Assembly: GCA_048421225.1 (NCBI GenBank)
Contig: DBFNRV010000056.1
Coordinates: forward strand, 1 to 48,538
Direction of reading: 5' to 3'
Length of the DNA: 48,538 nt
Origin: UMGS946 sp048421225
GTDB taxonomy: Bacteria > Bacillota > Clostridia > Christensenellales > CAG-138
Part shown: piece by piece, positions 24,043 to 32,564 of the stretch
How the letters are laid out: each line of letters begins with the position of its first letter
How positions within the stretch are numbered: position 1 is the first letter of the stretch
Notes under the pieces: generated by a model
What the model was told of the DNA's origin: nothing
What the model saw: the letters and a program-made list of their open reading frames with translations, nothing else
Databases searched by the model: none
Position numbers and translations under genes: made by a program

Positions 24043-25744
24043 CCGCGTAAAAATACGTTCAAAGGGTAAACTGCTGACCTTTGAGCGCCCCGCCGAGTAC
24101 CATATTGCACAGGGCAAACGCAAGGAGACCTTTGGCGATATGCCCGGAGCCATGCTGTGTTACCGCAGGGCTTTAAAGGCGCAACCATATGACCCTGATA
24201 TCGTTTTAACAATGGCCTCATTGCTTACAAAGATGCAGCGGTTTGAAGAAGCAAACAGGTTATATATCATGAACCTGGCTAGTAAAGAATATCGGGCAAA
24301 GAGTTATATTGGGCTGGCATTTAACCTGATAAACATGAACTGCTTTAGCCTAGCTGAAGAGTATCTCAATATGTGTCTGGATGAGGACGACAACAATGAG
24401 CTTTATCAAAGGGTTATGTTTCTGACCGATGTCGTCAAAAACTATGGAGCAGACGAGCCGAGTATACTCTTACATGATGTGGATGGCGTTTCAAAGTCCG
24501 ATTTAATGCAAATACAGGGTTTTATCCAAAACGGCGACCCCAATATGGCAATCTCCCTGTTAAAGGACATATCCTGCAAAAACCCAAATCATATCGGCAT
24601 AAAGAACAATCTGGCTGTTATGCTGTTTGAGGCAAAGCGCTTGGACGAGGCCATTGAGCAGGTTAAAGATATCGCCCGTAACCTTCCCGACAATATCCTT
24701 ATAAAGTGCAACCTTGTGATATTCCTAATGGCCGCCGGAAAAACAAGCGAAGCCTATGATATACTCAAAGAGCTGTCGCCGCGTACTCCCGATGACATCC
24801 ACGAGGCTCTTCAGCTTGCAATACTGCTGGTAGAAAACGGGTTTACGGAGGATGCGCTGCGCATTTACAACAGGTTGTATTCCGAACTCCCTTACAGCCC
24901 GCCCGTATGCCATGGGCTTGCCTTATGCTGCTTTCATAAGGGAGATTATGGCGGCGCGATCAGGCACTACAATAAACTGCTTAAAATCGACCCGGTTGAT
25001 AGCGTGGCGCTTTATTACAGAAAGATTTGCTCCGACGCGCTTATTGGTAAGAAAACCACCTTTAGGTTCATGGGCGGTTATACGGTTCCGGTAGCGGAGG
25101 CGGTAAGGCGGCTTTCTCTATTAAAGGAGATGCTTGATAAGGAAGATGATTATATTATATCCCTATGGAACGAGGATAATGATCTGGAGTCCGTCCTTCG
25201 CTGGACCTTAATGACTCAATCGCTACAGATTCAAAAGTCCGCCGTTATCCTTCTGGGCCGGATCGGCGGCGCAAGGGCGGAATACCTGCTTCGCGAATGC
25301 CTTGCAGACTTCTCCCAGCCTGACGAACTTAAGCTTGTCATATTCAGCGTGCTTGGGACCATCGGCGCCAGTATGCCTTATATTTCATGTATATCCGGAA
25401 GGCCCGTGTCCGCTCCCGAACCCGCTCTGTCAAAGGTTCCTGACAGCCTGCCATATCCCTACTACGCAATACTGGAAGGGCTTATGGACGGCCTGAGGGA
25501 TCGCAGGGGCGGAACCGTTGCCGATACGGCCGCAGAACTCGTATTTGAATTTTACGGCGCGCTGCACGACTATCCGTATTTAAATCAGGATAAACGGGCG
25601 GCTCTGTCCGCGGCGTTTGAATACGAGGCCTGCAGGCGCCTTGATATAGAGGTTACGCCCGAGGAGATAGCGAAGATACGCAATGTTACCGTAAGGCGCA
25701 TTAAAAACGCGTTGAAGACAATTCAACGTACGATGGAGGGTTAA
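24032..25744 (+). CDS. TPR-repeat protein with HEAT-like C-terminal part
   Basis: A 570-residue protein with about nine TPR-like helical pairs over residues 25-340 (for example AEYHIAQGKRKETFGDMPGA, GIKNNLAVMLFEAKRLDEAI, GLALCCFHKGDYGGAIRHYN). A HEAT-like region follows (SAVILLGRIGGARAEYLLRE and IFSVLGTIGASMPYISC), then a charged helical C-terminus (TPEEIAKIRNVTVRRIKNAL). It has no signal peptide or membrane helix, so it is probably a cytosolic scaffold. Its ATG overlaps the hslO end, and its TAA is immediately followed by the ATG of the RNA methyltransferase. Function is unknown. Confidence 0.8.
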   Translation: MSSDRVKIRSKGKLLTFERPAEYHIAQGKRKETFGDMPGAMLCYRRALKAQPYDPDIVLTMASLLTKMQRFEEANRLYIMNLASKEYRAKSYIGLAFNLINMNCFSLAEEYLNMCLDEDDNNELYQRVMFLTDVVKNYGADEPSILLHDVDGVSKSDLMQIQGFIQNGDPNMAISLLKDISCKNPNHIGIKNNLAVMLFEAKRLDEAIEQVKDIARNLPDNILIKCNLVIFLMAAGKTSEAYDILKELSPRTPDDIHEALQLAILLVENGFTEDALRIYNRLYSELPYSPPVCHGLALCCFHKGDYGGAIRHYNKLLKIDPVDSVALYYRKICSDALIGKKTTFRFMGGYTVPVAEAVRRLSLLKEMLDKEDDYIISLWNEDNDLESVLRWTLMTQSLQIQKSAVILLGRIGGARAEYLLRECLADFSQPDELKLVIFSVLGTIGASMPYISCISGRPVSAPEPALSKVPDSLPYPYYAILEGLMDGLRDRRGGTVADTAAELVFEFYGALHDYPYLNQDKRAALSAAFEYEACRRLDIEVTPEEIAKIRNVTVRRIKNALKTIQRTMEG

Positions 25745-26845
25745 ATGCTATTCATAGCCACATGCAAGATGGGAGTCGAATCAATTACCGCACATGAGCT
25801 GCACGCGCTTGGTATTGAAGTGGTTGCGGTTCATGACGCCCGCGTTATATTCAAAGGCGGATTCGAGAGCATGGCCAGGGCCTGCCTGTGGCTTAGGACT
25901 GCCGAACGGGTGCTTATGGAAGTGGGATCCTTCACAGCTACAACGTTTGACGATCTGTTCAATGGAGTAATAGCTATAAATTGGGAGGATTACCTTGCTA
26001 AAGACACCTTCATACATGTTAATGGTAAGAGTGCGAAAAGTACCCTGTTCAGCGTATCGGACTGCCAGAGCATAACTAAAAAGGCCATAGTGGAAAATTT
26101 AAAGGCCGCCTACCGCACCCATACCATTCCCGAAACGGGGAAACGCGTTATCGTTGAGGTCGGTTTATTGAAGGATAGGGTCACGCTGGCGCTGGATTGC
26201 TGCGGAGCCGGTCTTTCAAGGCGAGGGTACCGCACTTTCAACGTCGACGCCCCCATCTCCGAAACTCTAGGCGCCTCAATCGTAATCCTTTCAGGCTACA
26301 AGCCCCACATACCCTTATATGATCCCATGTGCGGCTCGGGAACAATGCCAATAGAGGCCGCGATGATCGCGACAAACCGCGCCCCAGGCCTGAACAGGGA
26401 CTTTGCCGCTGAGGAGTGGCATTTTCTTGACGGAATGTATTTTGAAAAGGCCCGCAGTGAAGCGAGGGACGCAATAACTAGTGCTCCATTCAAAGTTTTT
26501 GGCAGCGATATAGACCCAAGGTGCATTGACATTTGCAAGCGCCATGCTAAGAAAGCTGGCGTAATGCTCGATTGGGCTGTCGGCCCGATCAAGGATTTTG
26601 CCCCATCGTCGGACGGGATAATAGTATGCAATCCGCCCTATGGCGAGAGGCTTCTTAATAAGCATGATATAAAAAAATTATACATGGAGATGCGGGATAA
26701 GTTTAACGAGTATCCCCGCTGCTCAAAACATATTGTAACTTCAAACCTAGATTTTGAGCGGATATATGGCCGCCGCGCGGACAAACGCAGGAACCTGAGT
26801 AACGGCGGTATAAAATGCACGCTATACAGTTACTTCAAATGTTAA
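25745..26845 (+). CDS. THUMP-domain class I SAM RNA methyltransferase (RlmL/YpsC type)
   Basis: A 366-residue protein. A ferredoxin-like plus THUMP region covers about residues 1-155. The Rossmann methyltransferase domain starts at YDPMCGSGTMPIEAA, continues with FGSDIDPRCI and has the catalytic NPPYGER. This is the architecture of enzymes making N2-methylguanosine in 23S rRNA (RlmL N-terminal half, Bacillus YpsC). GGAGGGTTAA ends the preceding gene and serves as its ribosome binding site; the ATG directly follows that gene's TAA. Confidence 0.9.
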   Translation: MLFIATCKMGVESITAHELHALGIEVVAVHDARVIFKGGFESMARACLWLRTAERVLMEVGSFTATTFDDLFNGVIAINWEDYLAKDTFIHVNGKSAKSTLFSVSDCQSITKKAIVENLKAAYRTHTIPETGKRVIVEVGLLKDRVTLALDCCGAGLSRRGYRTFNVDAPISETLGASIVILSGYKPHIPLYDPMCGSGTMPIEAAMIATNRAPGLNRDFAAEEWHFLDGMYFEKARSEARDAITSAPFKVFGSDIDPRCIDICKRHAKKAGVMLDWAVGPIKDFAPSSDGIIVCNPPYGERLLNKHDIKKLYMEMRDKFNEYPRCSKHIVTSNLDFERIYGRRADKRRNLSNGGIKCTLYSYFKC

Positions 26846-27027
26846 CGTTTTAATGCGGCGGGCGTCACGTAACCATATTCACATACCGCCGCGTTCAATA
26901 AATTTTGTTCGCTATGGCTTCATATTCATATCATATTGTCATGCAATAATTGAATTATAAGCTTGGATGTAGCGCTATAATATTCCATATGCTATAATTA
27001 AGCAATATACTTAACGGTGGTAATACG

Positions 27028-27894
27028 ATGTTTGGTTACGTTGGCCCCCTGACATGCGAGCTTAAAATCAAGGATAAGACGCTGTACGACGCGTATTACT
27101 GCGGAGTATGCAGGGAGATAGGCAAAAACTTCGGCCAGTCTCCGCGCGCCGCGCTGAGCTATGACTGCACCTTTTTAGCATTGCTTATCGCAAGCGTGAA
27201 AAGGCCTGTTCCGCCAGAAATGCACCGGTGCGGCTTTAAGCCGCTTTCAAAAAAGCGCGCGATGATGCCCTCTTCTGAGGCGATTCAATTTTCGGCCAAC
27301 GTAAATATAATCCTTACATGGTACAAGCTGCGGGACGACTGGAGCGACGAACGCAAAGCTTCTGCCTTGGCGCTAAGACCGCTTCTCTCATCTTCCGCCA
27401 AAAAGGCGTTTAAGGCCTGTCCTATGGCGGCCGGCGCCGTTGAAAGCGGACTTGCCGAACTGTCGGCACTGGAGAGGGCTAATTGCCCCGATATAGACGC
27501 CCCCTGCGATGCCTTTGCTAGGATGATGAGAGAAATAATGCTGACGGCTCCTTCTGTGGATAGGCGAACGCTGGAAGCAATGGCCCATATGTCGTATCAT
27601 ATGGGGAGGTGGATATATCTGGCGGACGCTTGGGACGACCGTGCCAAGGACGAAAAGAGCGGAGCTTACAATCCTTTCACAGCCTCCGGAGCCGGAAAGG
27701 ACAGGGCAGGGTTCTTGATGAATATTTCGCTGACCGAGGCGGTAAAGGCGTACGATCTTATTAATGTAATTGCCAATAAGGGTATACTGGACAATATAAT
27801 CCGCCTTGGCTGTTACGAACGTACCTGCAGGCTGTTAAATCCCGTATGCGACGGAACCGTCGCCAATCAAAGCGCAAAAACGGAACCGCAATAG
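27028..27894 (+). CDS. DUF5685 family protein
   Basis: A 288-residue protein. It starts MFGYVGPLTCELKIKDKTLY, then YYCGVCREIG, YDCTFLALLIASV and a mostly helical remainder with conserved YLADAWDD near residue 200. These are DUF5685 features, common in Clostridia. The function is unknown; the paired cysteines near residue 30 and acidic helices could bind metal. It lies upstream of a J-domain protein and a membrane protein in the same orientation. Confidence 0.85.
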   Translation: MFGYVGPLTCELKIKDKTLYDAYYCGVCREIGKNFGQSPRAALSYDCTFLALLIASVKRPVPPEMHRCGFKPLSKKRAMMPSSEAIQFSANVNIILTWYKLRDDWSDERKASALALRPLLSSSAKKAFKACPMAAGAVESGLAELSALERANCPDIDAPCDAFARMMREIMLTAPSVDRRTLEAMAHMSYHMGRWIYLADAWDDRAKDEKSGAYNPFTASGAGKDRAGFLMNISLTEAVKAYDLINVIANKGILDNIIRLGCYERTCRLLNPVCDGTVANQSAKTEPQ

Positions 27895-27990
27895 CCTGCT
27901 TACATACGGTATTTTCGGATAATTACAGCTATATGGTTAGCTATGGTTAAAACCTGTTTCTATCCCTTTAATCTCATGGAGGTATTCTGA

Positions 27991-28647
27991 ATGAACCCCT
28001 ACAAGGTATTAGGAGTAAGCGAGACGGCCACTCCTGAGGAAATAAGGCAGGCTTATCTGGAGTTGGTAAAAAAGTATCATCCGGATAAGTATACAGATAA
28101 TCCTCTTAAAGAGCTTGCCAACGAAAAGCTTAAGGAAATAAACGAGGCATACGATACGCTGACAAAAAAGGAGAAATCCTCGTCCGCTTCGTCATCCGGC
28201 AGGTACTCGGGCTATTCTGGAGGCGCAGACAGCTCATATACGGGAAGCGGCACCTACTCCGGCCCGGAATCGCAGGAGTTTTCAAGAGCGCGGGCATTTA
28301 TATCCCAGGGAAACCTCCAGGCGGCCAAGTTGGTGCTTGACGCAATAAAAACACATAATGCCGAGTGGTATTTTTTATACGGCATAATATACCTAAGGCA
28401 GGGGTGGTATGATAAGGCAAACGAGTTTATAACCAGGGCCTATCAAATGGATCCCAACAATGCCGAATACAGGAATGTATATTCAACGCTGAAGAGTTCC
28501 GGTTCGCCCTATGGAAACGGAGGCGGCTTCAACCGCACAGGCGGGTCTTCATGCAGCTCCTGTGATATCTGTTCAGGCTTGATTTGCGCTGATTGCTGCT
28601 GTGAAGCCTGCGGCGGTAATCTTATCCCCTGCTGCGGATGCAGGTAG
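27991..28647 (+). CDS. J-domain protein with Cys-rich C-terminus
   Basis: A 218-residue protein. The N-terminal J domain (1-63) has the HPD motif at 30-32, needed to stimulate Hsp70 ATPase. A Ser/Gly/Tyr-rich linker follows (66-95), then TPR-like helices (about 98-165, ARAFISQGNLQAAKLVL, YNNAEY-type spacing). The tail from about residue 188 has many Cys in pairs and triplets (CSSCDIC, CADCCCEACGG, CCGC) and may bind zinc or iron-sulphur. The partner Hsp70 is not in the window. CATGGAGGTATTCTGA precedes the ATG. Confidence 0.9.
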   Translation: MNPYKVLGVSETATPEEIRQAYLELVKKYHPDKYTDNPLKELANEKLKEINEAYDTLTKKEKSSSASSSGRYSGYSGGADSSYTGSGTYSGPESQEFSRARAFISQGNLQAAKLVLDAIKTHNAEWYFLYGIIYLRQGWYDKANEFITRAYQMDPNNAEYRNVYSTLKSSGSPYGNGGGFNRTGGSSCSSCDICSGLICADCCCEACGGNLIPCCGCR

Positions 28648-28664
28648 TAAAAGGGGGCTGTAGC

Positions 28665-29201
28665 TTGTATAAATTAACGCCTACCTTGAGAATTACGCTG
28701 AGCGCGATGACCGTAGCGCTTACCACGCTCTTTCTGTTTGCTGCCGCTACCCTTCCCACGGGAAGGCTTGTGTGCTATCTTTTGGCGTCCGTGTTCGTAT
28801 TTGCGCTGACAAATGAGGGAATGTACCTTGGCGCTGTTTTGTCCTTTATAGCGACCTCAGCGCTTTGCTGGCTGATAATTCCCGGCAAGCTCGCGGTGGC
28901 GCCATATGTAATAATACTTGGCCATTACTGTATTTTTAAGGATTTTCTTAAAAACCGCATTGGAGATCGGGTCGTCGGGTTCGCGTTGAGGCTGTTATAC
29001 TGCAATCTGTTTACCGGAGCGGGAATTGCGCTCGCGATCTATGTCTTCAATCTGGATTTGGCTGCGCTTATGCCTGGAATGCCCCTTTGGCTGATAGTAG
29101 CCGCGCTTGAAGTTGGGTTTATAGGCCTTGATATTCTTACCACAATGTGCCGTACGATCTATATAAACAGAATCCGCAATTCCCTTATTAAGCGAAAGTA
29201 A
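28665..29201 (+). CDS. Polytopic membrane protein of unknown function
   Basis: A 178-residue protein, mostly hydrophobic, with about five membrane helices (for example ITLSAMTVALTTLFLFAAAT, VCYLLASVFVFAL, YLGAVLSFIATSAL, YVIILGHY, LWLIVAALEVGF) and a basic tail (NRIRNSLIKRK). The size and helix count resemble S-components of ECF transporters, but no substrate-specific motif is seen. The start is TTG at 28665, after AAAGGGGGC; the upstream in-frame ATG at 28638 lies inside the J-domain gene and lacks a site. A strong terminator follows. Confidence 0.65.
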   Translation: MYKLTPTLRITLSAMTVALTTLFLFAAATLPTGRLVCYLLASVFVFALTNEGMYLGAVLSFIATSALCWLIIPGKLAVAPYVIILGHYCIFKDFLKNRIGDRVVGFALRLLYCNLFTGAGIALAIYVFNLDLAALMPGMPLWLIVAALEVGFIGLDILTTMCRTIYINRIRNSLIKRK

Positions 29202-29300
29202 GCCCGTCTGCAGCTATATTCGGTTAATAGGGAGCCTCAATACGTGTTAGTTGGTAGGAGAGCGATTTTCAAGCATGCGTTTTAATTTCTTAAAATATTG

Positions 29301-29335
29301 AAACCCCCGAAAGCGTCCGTCTATATCGGGGGTTT
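29301..29335. terminator. Bidirectional terminator
   Basis: A 10-bp stem AAACCCCCGA/TCGGGGGTTT with a 15-base loop, between the plus-strand membrane gene and the minus-strand phosphomutase gene. Confidence 0.88.
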
Positions 29336-29393
29336 GATTTATACTAAATGTATGCGTGCTGATAAGGCGTATATATTTAGAAGCACTGTTAAA

Positions 29394-30887
29394 CTAACAT
29401 ATATCTCTCAATGGCGCGAGATCAAGACCGTTGAATTGATTTAAAAACTCCGCCACCTCTCCCGCAATCATCCTGACGCCCCCTGGCATATCGCTTTCTA
29501 TGTTTAGTGGGATAAGCGGATCATGGAGCGACATTCTTATTAAGAACCATCCTCCCGCCCCGTGAACGTTCACCCTTACGCCCTCATAGTTATCCTTTTC
29601 CACCCTCCAGCCGCTTCTTTCCGCCGCATATTCATCCATTTTTTTAAGTACAAGGCCTCCATAGGCGGAAAAATCGGGGGCGGTTATCCTCAGCCTGAAT
29701 TCTTTGGCCTCCATGGGCTCCTCCAGTCCATCTATGAGGCTTTCAAGGCGTGATCCATCCTGAGTTCCCCGTGCTATTTCAATCAGCAGTATTGCAATGA
29801 GATACGCCCCGTCATCTAGGAAGTAATTATCCCTAAACGCGCCGTGGCCCGATGTTTCCATTGCAAGGGGGCAGTCCACCCCCTGAGAATTCAACCGCTT
29901 AGCCTCATTTATCACATTGCGGTATCCGCGCTTAAAACGCCTGTGTACCCCTCCTCTTTTCTCTATGAAGGATTTCAGTCCCACGGATGTAATTGAATCT
30001 GTTACTATCGTGGCATTTGGATGCTCCCTAAGCTCTATCGCGGCCATCATGGCGATAAGCCCGTTTCGGTTGAGGCCGCGCCCCCCCTCAAGCACCGCCG
30101 CCGCCCTGTCAACATCCGCGTCGAATATAATCCCAAAGTCAGCGTTGTTTTTAATTACAGCGTCTCGAACGCTCGCCATGGCGGCGGGATCCTCGGGATT
30201 TGGCGAATGGTTTGGGAAACGTCCGTCCGGTTCTAAAAATACGCTTCCGCTTATATCGGCGCCCAATGGTTTGAGCACGTTTTCAGCAAAAAACCCTCCC
30301 GCGCCGTTTCCCGCGTCTACAACTATGCGCTTGTCCCTGAGCGGACGCAAATAATCGCTGGCATTTGCCCTCCGCCTTACCATTTCAACCATATCGTCGG
30401 CGTAAACGGATAAAAAATCCTCATGGACAACCTCCGTTTCATCCGGTAAGCCTAGCGCCGGACATTCTTGCGCGGCCCTCAATATATCAATGATATCACT
30501 CTTTTCAAGGCCTCCTTCACGTGTGAAGAATTTAAACCCGTTCCTGTCCATCGGCAGATGGCTGGCAGTAACCATTACCGCGCCGTCATACATGAACCCT
30601 TCCCTCACCGTGCTCATATACATGGCCGGCGTGCTGGCAAGGCCGAAGTCCGCCACTATCCTTATTCCGCTTGAGGCAAGGCCTTGGGCAAAATAATATG
30701 ACAGCTCGCGGCCGGTCACTCTGGAGTCGCGTCCTACGGCAATTCCGGCGCCGTTTCCGGCCCGCGCTTTCACCCATCTGCCGAACGACCAGCCGATCCT
30801 TCTGACGGAATCGGGAGTAAGCGCGGCATGTTCTCCCATGGCAACGCCCCTTATATCGCTTCCATTTTGTAAACTTAACAATTCCAT
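29394..30887 (-). CDS. Phosphomannomutase/phosphoglucomutase family enzyme
   Basis: A 497-residue protein of the alpha-D-phosphohexomutase superfamily. The phosphoserine loop is VTASHLPMDRNG (Ser109), and the metal site is DADVDR (Asp256, 258 and 260). The sugar-recognition loop reads METSGHGAF where relatives have GE(M/T)SGH. It interconverts hexose 1- and 6-phosphates for cell-wall or glycan precursors; which sugar is not decided by these motifs. GAGGATTAAACA precedes the ATG. It is transcribed alone. Confidence 0.9.
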   Translation of the reverse strand: MELLSLQNGSDIRGVAMGEHAALTPDSVRRIGWSFGRWVKARAGNGAGIAVGRDSRVTGRELSYYFAQGLASSGIRIVADFGLASTPAMYMSTVREGFMYDGAVMVTASHLPMDRNGFKFFTREGGLEKSDIIDILRAAQECPALGLPDETEVVHEDFLSVYADDMVEMVRRRANASDYLRPLRDKRIVVDAGNGAGGFFAENVLKPLGADISGSVFLEPDGRFPNHSPNPEDPAAMASVRDAVIKNNADFGIIFDADVDRAAAVLEGGRGLNRNGLIAMMAAIELREHPNATIVTDSITSVGLKSFIEKRGGVHRRFKRGYRNVINEAKRLNSQGVDCPLAMETSGHGAFRDNYFLDDGAYLIAILLIEIARGTQDGSRLESLIDGLEEPMEAKEFRLRITAPDFSAYGGLVLKKMDEYAAERSGWRVEKDNYEGVRVNVHGAGGWFLIRMSLHDPLIPLNIESDMPGGVRMIAGEVAEFLNQFNGLDLAPLRDIC

Positions 30888-31155
30888 TGTTTAATCCTCT
30901 GCAAAATAATATGGCCTGTTATGCTAATCGTTTTAGGTTAACTCAAAGCTTTAATCAACAGCGCCCCACGCAGGGCGTCGACCCGTCCGGGTCCGCCGCG
31001 TTTTTACGTAAAACCTAATTTAAGCAATCCGCCTAAAAAAGCGCCTATGACGCCATTTTAAACCGCTTTAACCCTGCAATCGGGCAAGACCACGCGCAGA
31101 ACAGCACCCGCCGTCCCGCGCCAGCCTTTACTCCGTGCGGCGCTGAGGCTCCATG
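30888..31155. other. GC-rich intergenic region
   Basis: 268 bases with no gene. A small inverted repeat GACCC-GTCC-GGGTC (30980-30993) is followed by TTTTT a few bases later; it may be a weak terminator. No promoter with good match is seen. Confidence 0.35.
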
Positions 31156-32499
31156 TCACTCCATGAAGGATCCGCCATACTCGTTGTTGTAAATCTCGTT
31201 TCCGATTAAGTTAAGGTCGCCTATCTCCAAATCGCATTCAAAGTAACTCCCCGAACGCCATACCTTTAAATGCATCTTATCGCCTACCCCCTTGCTTTGT
31301 ATCTTGGCAAGGAAGCCCTCCTGCGTTGGAGCGGTTATTTCGTCGCATTCCACTATTATATCATCGGCTCTTAGACCTGCCTTATACCCTGGTCCGTCAG
31401 TTATAACCGTATACACAAGCAGTCCCTGAGGCCTTCCATACGCTTCTGAATAGACCTCGTCAATATGTATTACGGAAACGCCTATGCCCGGACGCTCCAT
31501 ATGCCCCTGAGTGATTAGCGCAGTTATAATCTCAACCGCTCCGTTTATGGGGATTGCAAAGCCTAAGCCTTCCGCTGAGATTGCATTCCCATTGTCGTCA
31601 AAGCCGGCTGTGATGGTCTTTGCGCTGGTAATGCCTATGACCTCACCGCGCATGTTAAGCAGAGGCCCTCCGCTGTTGCCGGGATTGATGGCGGCGTCCG
31701 TCTGGATATACGTGTTGGTCTTTCCGTCGATATTCACATCCCTGGACGTAGAGCTGATTATCCCAAAGGTTGGAGTGCCGGCCAGGTTTGCCCCTGTAGG
31801 ATCGCCGATTGCCACTACAAACTCCCCGATTCTCGCGTTGCCTGAATCGCCAAGCTTAAGCGCGCTAAGGCTGGTCGCGTTAACCTTTAAAACCGCGACG
31901 TCAGCCGTATAATCAGCTCCCAGCACCTCCGCGTCAAGTTCCATTCCGTTGTTAAGCGTTGCCGTTACCCTATCAGCCCCCTCAATGACATGAGCGTTGG
32001 TTACGATATAGCCGCTGCTGGATATTATAAAGCCTGAACCGGTGCCCTGAATTCCCTCTGTAAACAGGGTTCCCAGCCTGTAATCCCCTACATAATTCGT
32101 TATGCTGACAACGCCCGATGAAACCGCTTCTACTATCTCTGGTATTGGGTTTGTAGTATCGGCTATCTCCGGCGCTACTCCGTCAAGGGCGGCCATAGGC
32201 CGCTGAGTCGTATCGGGATACGGCGTGACGTCAGTATCCCCGCCTGGATCTTCCGTTTGAAAAGGGCTGGGCGGCGTAAGGGATCCTGGTCTTGTCGGAG
32301 TGGGGGCGACGATTCCCGGATTAGGCCTCTGGCTGTCCGGAATAAAGATCGAAATGATCAAAATCCCCAATATCACCACTATAAGGACAATCGCCAAAAT
32401 AGTGCCAAAGCCGCCCTTTTTGTTCGGCGGCTGCGGCTCTCCTGTAAATTCATTAAATCCTGTATAACTACTGTTATCGGAATTGGTGTTAAAGCTCAT
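31156..32499 (-). CDS. Membrane-anchored HtrA-type serine protease with PDZ domain
   Basis: A 447-residue protein. A short polar cytosolic N-terminus is followed by one membrane helix (about 31-53), a Pro/Thr-rich linker (to about 115), and a trypsin-like protease domain with His170 (TNAHVIEGAD), Asp200 (YTADVAVLK) and Ser276 (GNSGGPL). A PDZ domain follows from about 340 (PQGLLVYTVI, GYKAGLRADDIIVECD). Enzymes of this type degrade misfolded proteins outside the membrane. GGAGGTGCATCC precedes the ATG. The gene lies 65 bases past the histidine kinase and may be co-transcribed. Confidence 0.93.
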   Translation of the reverse strand: MSFNTNSDNSSYTGFNEFTGEPQPPNKKGGFGTILAIVLIVVILGILIISIFIPDSQRPNPGIVAPTPTRPGSLTPPSPFQTEDPGGDTDVTPYPDTTQRPMAALDGVAPEIADTTNPIPEIVEAVSSGVVSITNYVGDYRLGTLFTEGIQGTGSGFIISSSGYIVTNAHVIEGADRVTATLNNGMELDAEVLGADYTADVAVLKVNATSLSALKLGDSGNARIGEFVVAIGDPTGANLAGTPTFGIISSTSRDVNIDGKTNTYIQTDAAINPGNSGGPLLNMRGEVIGITSAKTITAGFDDNGNAISAEGLGFAIPINGAVEIITALITQGHMERPGIGVSVIHIDEVYSEAYGRPQGLLVYTVITDGPGYKAGLRADDIIVECDEITAPTQEGFLAKIQSKGVGDKMHLKVWRSGSYFECDLEIGDLNLIGNEIYNNEYGGSFME

Positions 32500-32564
32500 G
32501 GATGCACCTCCTGTTATGATTATACCCTATAATCGACGTTGTTCCAACTTTAAATTGGTATATA

